Assembly (NCBI GenBank): GCA_017860255.1
Contig: JAFNAR010000044.1
Location: 1-57,809 of the forward strand
Direction: 5' to 3'
Source: Bacteroidota bacterium
GTDB lineage: Bacteria; Bacteroidota; Bacteroidia; Bacteroidales; P3
Length of the DNA: 57,809 nt
The notes below the pieces were generated by a model. The model did not search any database and was not told the origin of the DNA. It saw only the letters and a program-made list of their open reading frames with translations. Shown one piece after another: positions 53,562 to 57,809 of the stretch; position 1 is the first letter of the stretch; each line of letters begins with the position of its first letter. The translations under genes and the position numbers were made by a program.

Positions 53562-54788
53562 ATGGATATTCAATCGGTTAAAACAAGATTTGGAATTTTA
53601 GGGAACAACCCCCAACTCAATAAGGCGTTAGAGATTGCGCTTCAAGTATCTGTAACAAATATGAGTGTTTTGGTTACTGGAGAAAGTGGAGTTGGAAAGG
53701 AAGTATTTTCAAAAATAATTCATCAATACAGTTCAAGAAAACACAGTAAATACATAGCTGTAAACTGTGGAGCCATTCCAGAAGGCACAATTGAAAGTGA
53801 ACTTTTTGGACACGTTAAGGGAGCTTTCACAAGTGCAGACAGAGACCGTAAGGGATATTTTTCTGAAGCCGACAAGGGAACAATATTTTTGGATGAGGTT
53901 GGAGAACTTCCTTTGTCTATGCAAGCAAAACTATTGAGAGTTTTGGAAAGTGGAGAGTTTTTGCCCGTTGGCTCAAGCAAACTCCAAAGAGTGGATGTTA
54001 GAATTGTTGCTGCAACAAATGTAAACCTTCTGGATGCAATCAACAAAGGACGATTCAGAGAAGACTTATACTATCGTTTAAGTCAAGTCTCCATTTATGT
54101 TCCACCACTAAGAGAAAGAAAAGATGATATATACCTGCTTTTCCGCCGTTTTGCAGTGGATCAGGCCGAAAGATATAAAATGCCAATCCTCAGCTTGACC
54201 AATGAAGCACGAAACTATCTCTTAAACTATCGCTGGAAAGGCAATATACGTCAGTTGAAGAATGTAACAGAACAGATTTCCATAATAGAAAAAGAGAAAC
54301 TAATCACCCTTGATGTTCTTAAAGAATACATACCTCCAGTTTCAGCCCTGCCAATGGTTGTGGATGGGTTTTCAAATGATGAAAGCTTTTGCAGTCAAAA
54401 AGACTTGCTCCTTTCCATACTTACCAACAAACAGCAGATTGAAGCACTGAAGAAAGAGGTTGAAGAAATAAAAGTCTTTATCAAACAACTTATTGGAGAA
54501 CATAAAATTGAGCCACTTCTAATACCAAAACAAAGCTCAGCCTCAACTCATGTTTATCCAACCATAAAGGAAGAAATTCAAAAGGTGGAAGAAGAGGAAG
54601 AGGTTATTGAAAATGACGATTTCGCTGAAGTTGATGAAAGCCCAACCACTCTGATTGAAATGGAAAAGAAAATGATTATTTCAGCACTTGAAAGAGCCAA
54701 AGGCAAACGCTCCATTGCAGCCAAAGAACTTGGAATTTCAGAAAGAACACTTTACAGAAAAATTAATGAGTTTCAGATTAACCTCTAA
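53562..54788 (+). CDS. Sigma-54-dependent transcription activator (no receiver domain)
   Basis: 408 aa. The AAA+ domain begins almost at the N terminus: Walker A GESGVGKE (40-47), the sigma-54 contact loop as GAFTSA (87-92) instead of GAFTGA, Walker B IFLDEVGELP, and arginine-finger region YYRL. A variable acidic linker follows (about 270-365), then a Fis-type helix-turn-helix (RSIAAKELGISERTLYRKIN). No receiver or GAF domain precedes the AAA+ part, so control may come from a partner protein. aroA starts 16 bp downstream. Confidence 0.9.
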   Translation: MDIQSVKTRFGILGNNPQLNKALEIALQVSVTNMSVLVTGESGVGKEVFSKIIHQYSSRKHSKYIAVNCGAIPEGTIESELFGHVKGAFTSADRDRKGYFSEADKGTIFLDEVGELPLSMQAKLLRVLESGEFLPVGSSKLQRVDVRIVAATNVNLLDAINKGRFREDLYYRLSQVSIYVPPLRERKDDIYLLFRRFAVDQAERYKMPILSLTNEARNYLLNYRWKGNIRQLKNVTEQISIIEKEKLITLDVLKEYIPPVSALPMVVDGFSNDESFCSQKDLLLSILTNKQQIEALKKEVEEIKVFIKQLIGEHKIEPLLIPKQSSASTHVYPTIKEEIQKVEEEEEVIENDDFAEVDESPTTLIEMEKKMIISALERAKGKRSIAAKELGISERTLYRKINEFQINL

Positions 54789-54804
54789 TCTGCTCAAATA
54801 AAAT

Positions 54805-56001
54805 ATGAAAGAATTCTTCGTTCCCTCATCTAAAAGTGTTAGCAATAGACTTATAGTTATTCAAAACCTGTCGCAAGCCAAGGCTAAAATCAACAACCTG
54901 TCTTTAGCCCAAGACACAATTTTGATGAAAGAACTCCTTTCCCAGATTGAGAATAGCAAAAGCCAAACACTCTATTGCCACAATGCAGGAACAGTGGTAA
55001 GGTTTCTTCTTTCACTGCTTTCGCTTAAAGAAGGCACATGGATAATTGATGGGGATGAAAGGATGAAAGAAAGACCAATTGAGCCCTTGGTAAGTGCTTT
55101 AAAGGCTTTGGGAGCTCAAATAAATTATATAGGAGTAGAAGGTTGCCTGCCACTTAAAATTGAAGGAAAAGCCTTAAAAAGCAATAATACAATAAAGATA
55201 AACTCCAATCTAAGCAGTCAATTTGCATCCTCTCTGCTTTTAATTTCACCCTGCATTGAAGGAGGCTTGGAACTTGAAATTGATAATCCTGTTTCACTTC
55301 CATACATACAAATGACAATAGCTCTGATGAGAGAATATGGAGCCAAGATTGAAGAAAAACAGAACAGAATTAAAGTAGAGCAGGGAGAATACATCTTTAA
55401 GGAAATAACCGTTGAAGGCGACTGGTCATCAGCCTGCTTTGCCTATGAGAAAATATGCATATATCCAAGATGCAAAATATTAATAAGAAACCAGAACCCC
55501 CATTCACTTCAAGCCGATAAAACAGCAATAGATTATTTCTCTCTTTTGGGAGTGGAAAGCCAGTTTATCAACAATAACCTTTACTTATCATATAATCTAG
55601 AAAATATTTCAAATCAAGAAACCCTGACATTTAACATAAAGCACTGCCCCGATATATTTCCAAGCCTTGCAGTTGCTGGATTTGTATGCAACAAAACAAT
55701 TATCTTTGAAGAAATAGACACCCTGAAACACAAAGAAAGCAACAGACTGAACGCCGTTTTGGAAGGATTGCATGCCCTTGGAGCAGATGCAGAAATAGAC
55801 AATAAGAATAGATTTGTTATAAAGGCAAACAGCCAAACACTTGAAAACCCAAAAGAAAACATAATTATAAAAACCTTCAATGACCACAGAATATCAATGG
55901 CCTTTGGAATGCTTGGAGTGAAGTATGAGAACATAAAAGTTGACGATAAGGAATGTGTTAGTAAGTCTTTCCCACAGTTTTGGCAAAACGTTAATCCCTG
56001 A
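54805..56001 (+). CDS. aroA: 3-phosphoshikimate 1-carboxyvinyltransferase (EPSP synthase), short N terminus
   Basis: 398 aa, shorter than the usual 410-430. Active-site blocks are present: PSSKSVSNR, NAGTVVRF, ERPIEPL, SSQFASSLL, the CPDIFPSLAV Asp, KESNRL and NDHRISMAFGM. The missing part is the first 12-15 residues before the PSSKS motif, which form a strand in known structures. An in-frame TAA lies 6 bp upstream of the ATG, so the gene cannot start earlier. The enzyme makes EPSP in the shikimate pathway. It is probably co-transcribed with the sigma-54 activator gene. No other aro gene is near. Confidence 0.92.
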   Translation: MKEFFVPSSKSVSNRLIVIQNLSQAKAKINNLSLAQDTILMKELLSQIENSKSQTLYCHNAGTVVRFLLSLLSLKEGTWIIDGDERMKERPIEPLVSALKALGAQINYIGVEGCLPLKIEGKALKSNNTIKINSNLSSQFASSLLLISPCIEGGLELEIDNPVSLPYIQMTIALMREYGAKIEEKQNRIKVEQGEYIFKEITVEGDWSSACFAYEKICIYPRCKILIRNQNPHSLQADKTAIDYFSLLGVESQFINNNLYLSYNLENISNQETLTFNIKHCPDIFPSLAVAGFVCNKTIIFEEIDTLKHKESNRLNAVLEGLHALGADAEIDNKNRFVIKANSQTLENPKENIIIKTFNDHRISMAFGMLGVKYENIKVDDKECVSKSFPQFWQNVNP

Positions 56002-56073
56002 AACCAGCAATAAAAGAATAGGCACAAAAACATAAAAACTAAATTTAAGCACTTAAAAGTTATAGAAATAACG

Positions 56074-56081
56074 TAACTTTG
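56074..56081 (+). promoter_or_regulatory. purM promoter -7 box
   Basis: TAACTTTG, 29 bp before the ATG at 56111. Confidence 0.75.
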
Positions 56082-56110
56082 CAACCTGATAATTGATTAT
56101 AGAATAAGTA

Positions 56111-57277
56111 ATGGATACACAAAAATACAATCTCAGAGGAGTTTCAGCATCAAAGGAAGATGTTCACAATGCAATAAAAAACATAGATAAAGGACTTTTC
56201 CCTAAAGCATTCTGTAAGGTAATTGAAGACAAATTAACCTCCGACAACAACTATTGTATGGTAATGCATGCCGATGGAGCAGGAACCAAATCATCCTTGG
56301 CCTATATGTACTGGAAAGAAACAGGCGACTTAAGCGTTTGGAAAGGCATAGCCATAGATGCAATAGTAATGAACCTTGACGATTTGCTTTGTGTAGGCAT
56401 AACCGATAACATATTACTTTCATCCACCATAGGAAGAAACAAAAACCTTATACCAGGCGAAGTAATCTCAGCCTTGATAAATGGCACTGAAGAATTTTTG
56501 GAACAAATGCGTCAGCTGGGCATAGGCATATACTCCACAGGAGGCGAAACAGCCGATGTAGGCGATGTAGTTAGAACAATAATAGTTGACAGCACAGTAA
56601 CAGCAAGAGCCAAAAGAAGCGAAATAATATCAAACCACAACATCAAACCAGGTAACGTAATTGTAGGTTTGGCATCCTTTGGACAAGCAACCTACGAAAC
56701 AAGCTACAATGGAGGAATGGGCTCCAATGGACTAACCTCAGCCCGTCATGATGTATTCTCAAAAGACCTTGCAGTAAAATACCCAGAAAGCTACGACAAC
56801 TCACTTAGCGATGAAGTAGTATATTGTGGAACAAAACAAATAACCTCCCCAACCGAAATAGAAGGAATGGATGCAGGCAAAATGGTACTTTCACCAACAA
56901 GAACCTATGCACCAATCATCAAAAAGATACTTGAAACACATAGAGCAAAAATAGACGGAATGGTACACTGTTCAGGAGGAGCACAAACAAAAGTGTTGCA
57001 CTTTGTCGACAACGTACACATCATCAAAGACAACCTCTTCCCAATCCCACCACTATTCAAGATGATACATCAGGAATCACAAACCTCATGGCAGGAAATG
57101 TATAAAGTCTTCAATATGGGACACAGAATGGAAATCTACACCGACCCACAAACAGCTCAAGACATAATAGCCATAAGCAAAACATTCAATGTAGATGCCC
57201 AAATTATAGGAAGAGTAGAGGAAAGCCCAAAAACCAAACTAACTATCAAATCCGAATTCGGAGAATTTATTTACTAA
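56111..57277 (+). CDS. purM: Phosphoribosylformylglycinamidine cyclo-ligase (AIR synthase), Bacteroidetes long form
   Basis: 388 aa of the PurM/ATP-grasp-like fold with the conserved DGAGTK, GIAIDAIVMNLDDLLCVG and STGGETADVGD blocks that bind ATP and substrate, and a C-terminal FNMGHRMEIY segment. It closes the imidazole ring in purine synthesis. The length and an insert in the middle (about 200-240) match the form found in Bacteroidetes. Coding-strand bases are strongly biased to A and C at third positions, unlike dxs on the same strand. Confidence 0.9.
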   Translation: MDTQKYNLRGVSASKEDVHNAIKNIDKGLFPKAFCKVIEDKLTSDNNYCMVMHADGAGTKSSLAYMYWKETGDLSVWKGIAIDAIVMNLDDLLCVGITDNILLSSTIGRNKNLIPGEVISALINGTEEFLEQMRQLGIGIYSTGGETADVGDVVRTIIVDSTVTARAKRSEIISNHNIKPGNVIVGLASFGQATYETSYNGGMGSNGLTSARHDVFSKDLAVKYPESYDNSLSDEVVYCGTKQITSPTEIEGMDAGKMVLSPTRTYAPIIKKILETHRAKIDGMVHCSGGAQTKVLHFVDNVHIIKDNLFPIPPLFKMIHQESQTSWQEMYKVFNMGHRMEIYTDPQTAQDIIAISKTFNVDAQIIGRVEESPKTKLTIKSEFGEFIY

Positions 57278-57428
57278 AGAAAGGCAAAAAAATAAGGGCA
57301 AGCACACGCCTAATCCTAATTTAAAAATTACCATTTAAAAATCATTTTGGCTTATAATCCTCTGATAATTCATCAAAGAATAAATAAAAATTTCAATCTA
57401 AAATATTGACTAATAAAGATTTTTTTTA

Positions 57429-57636
57429 TATCTTTGTAAAGATTAAACCATAAGACTAAGTTCTTAGAGATTTAATTCTAAATTTCCCAATAAATTTTAT
57501 TAGAAAAAAGATGCACATCTTTCGAGAATTAACTCCTCGTTTTATAATTTTATAACAAGGTTTTGTACAAATAATCCCTTGTTTTGTGAAAATAACTCCT
57601 TGTTTTATTTTGCTGAAACAAGGTTTTGTTTTTTGC
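57429..57636 (+). repeat. Composite intergenic element, copy 4 (single GATGCACATC palindrome plus a second array)
   Basis: Promoter box TATCTTTG (57429-57436), a 73-bp leader with CTAAGTTCTTAGAG (compare CTTAGTTCTTTGAG in copy 3), then one AAGATGCACATCTTT palindrome (core 57510-57521). A different array of ACAAGGTTTTGT/CCTTGTTTTGT units in mixed orientation follows, at about 57535, 57557, 57578, 57599 and 57619 (period 20-22). The conserved tail is absent. Confidence 0.7.
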
Positions 57637-57727
57637 AAAGGACAATTATGACATTAATGTCTTTAAATTCCTTTATGTCGTGTGGTATTTATAATGCCAC
57701 ACTAATATACTATAAGGATTTATAATC

Positions 57728-57809
57728 ATGAGCGGTCGGAAGATTTTTTTGGATATGCTTTCTCATAAACGTAATTTCTCATTTTTTTTGAATAATCCCA
57801 TTTTTGTAA
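57728..57809 (+). CDS. Partial open frame at the window edge
   Basis: An ATG at 57728, preceded by AAGGA about 14 bp upstream, opens 27 codons (MSGRKIFLDMLSHKRNFSFF and on) that run off the window without a stop. It cannot be identified. If real, it lies downstream of element copy 4. Confidence 0.25.
   Translation, partial: MSGRKIFLDMLSHKRNFSFFLNNPIFV

Larger units (their letters stand above)
57278..57809. other. Right-end intergenic region
   Basis: Holds a TATCTTTG promoter (57429-57436, with TTGAC about 21 bp upstream), element copy 4 and its array, a GTGTGG/CCACAC hairpin (57680-57702) and the start of an open frame at the edge. A 25-codon frame at 57649-57726 has no support beyond being open. 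Confidence 0.6.

Noticed and set aside
57456..57638. 60-codon minus-strand frame with a repeated pattern of about seven residues
   Set aside because: The repeats are the 21-bp array read as codons. There is no protein-like conservation or promoter.

Overview
The window is a stretch of AT-rich chromosome from a member of the Bacteroidota, most likely an anaerobic Bacteroidales. Three things support this. Almost every transcription unit is preceded by the Bacteroidetes -7 promoter box TAnnTTTG. One secreted protein ends in a type IX secretion (Por) sorting domain. Several lineage-typical proteins are present: a DUF3127 OB-fold protein, an HU-like protein, a carboxyltransferase/biotin-carrier pair and a long-form PurM. 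A flavodiiron protein and a single-cluster ferredoxin suggest an anaerobic life. No species is assigned.

Layout. 0.3-2.2 kb: dxs. 2.2-4.2 kb (minus): biotin carrier and mmdA-type carboxyltransferase. 4.5-10.9 kb (minus): a probable operon DEAD-box helicase, rpe, PHP phosphatase, purB, ABC exporter. 11.3-16.5 kb: a small lipoprotein (minus), then M20 amidohydrolase, hpt, a double-domain adenylate kinase, obg and a PAP2 phosphatase (plus). 16.6-22.0 kb (minus): ATP synthase atpE-F-H-A-G followed by nadB. 22.3 kb: tRNA-Lys. 22.6-27.1 kb: a T9SS-exported Omp28-like protein, an M49-like lipoprotein peptidase and gpsA. 27.2-33.7 kb: dprA (minus), HD hydrolase, Fic protein, S9 peptidase and the DUF3127 protein. 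34.0-39.6 kb: an O-antigen-ligase-like protein (minus) divergent from a GT2 and a GT-C/TPR protein, then a flavodiiron protein. 39.8-44.9 kb (minus): a five-gene unit with a radical SAM/B12 protein, a small unknown, a secreted esterase, a PaaK-like ligase and an acyltransferase. 45.0-46.8 kb (minus): ferredoxin, a conserved protein of unknown function, OsmC and an HU-like protein. 47.3-51.8 kb: a lipoprotein, a sensor kinase with a degenerate receiver, a stand-alone transposase-type zinc-ribbon protein (minus) and a rhodanese. 51.9-52.2 kb (minus): tRNA-Arg, tRNA-Pro and tRNA-Ser. 52.4-57.3 kb: a PLD synthase, a sigma-54 activator, aroA and purM.

Most genes are housekeeping. The strongest unexplained signal lies between them. 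Several intergenic regions hold arrays of short, often palindromic units repeating every 21-23 bp. Four of these regions (about 11.2, 33.8, 47.0 and 57.4 kb) look like copies of one composite element. In its fullest form the element has a TAnnTTTG promoter, a 75-95 nt leader, an array of AAAGATGCGCATCTTT-type palindromes and a conserved tail that starts near GTCCCTGATTAATAAG. Two copies share a perfect 50-bp tail, and one copy supplies the last codons and stop of the O-antigen-ligase-like gene. Three of the four are oriented towards a gene (DEAD-box helicase, HU-like protein, and an open frame cut by the window end). This suggests a transcribed leader or small-RNA family rather than inert repeats.

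Other points of note: a second adenylate kinase domain that has lost its catalytic residues, a Fic gene whose -7 box sits inside a perfect inverted repeat, a receiver domain without its phospho-acceptor Asp, an activator with GAFTSA in place of GAFTGA, and promoter positions that correct several start codons.
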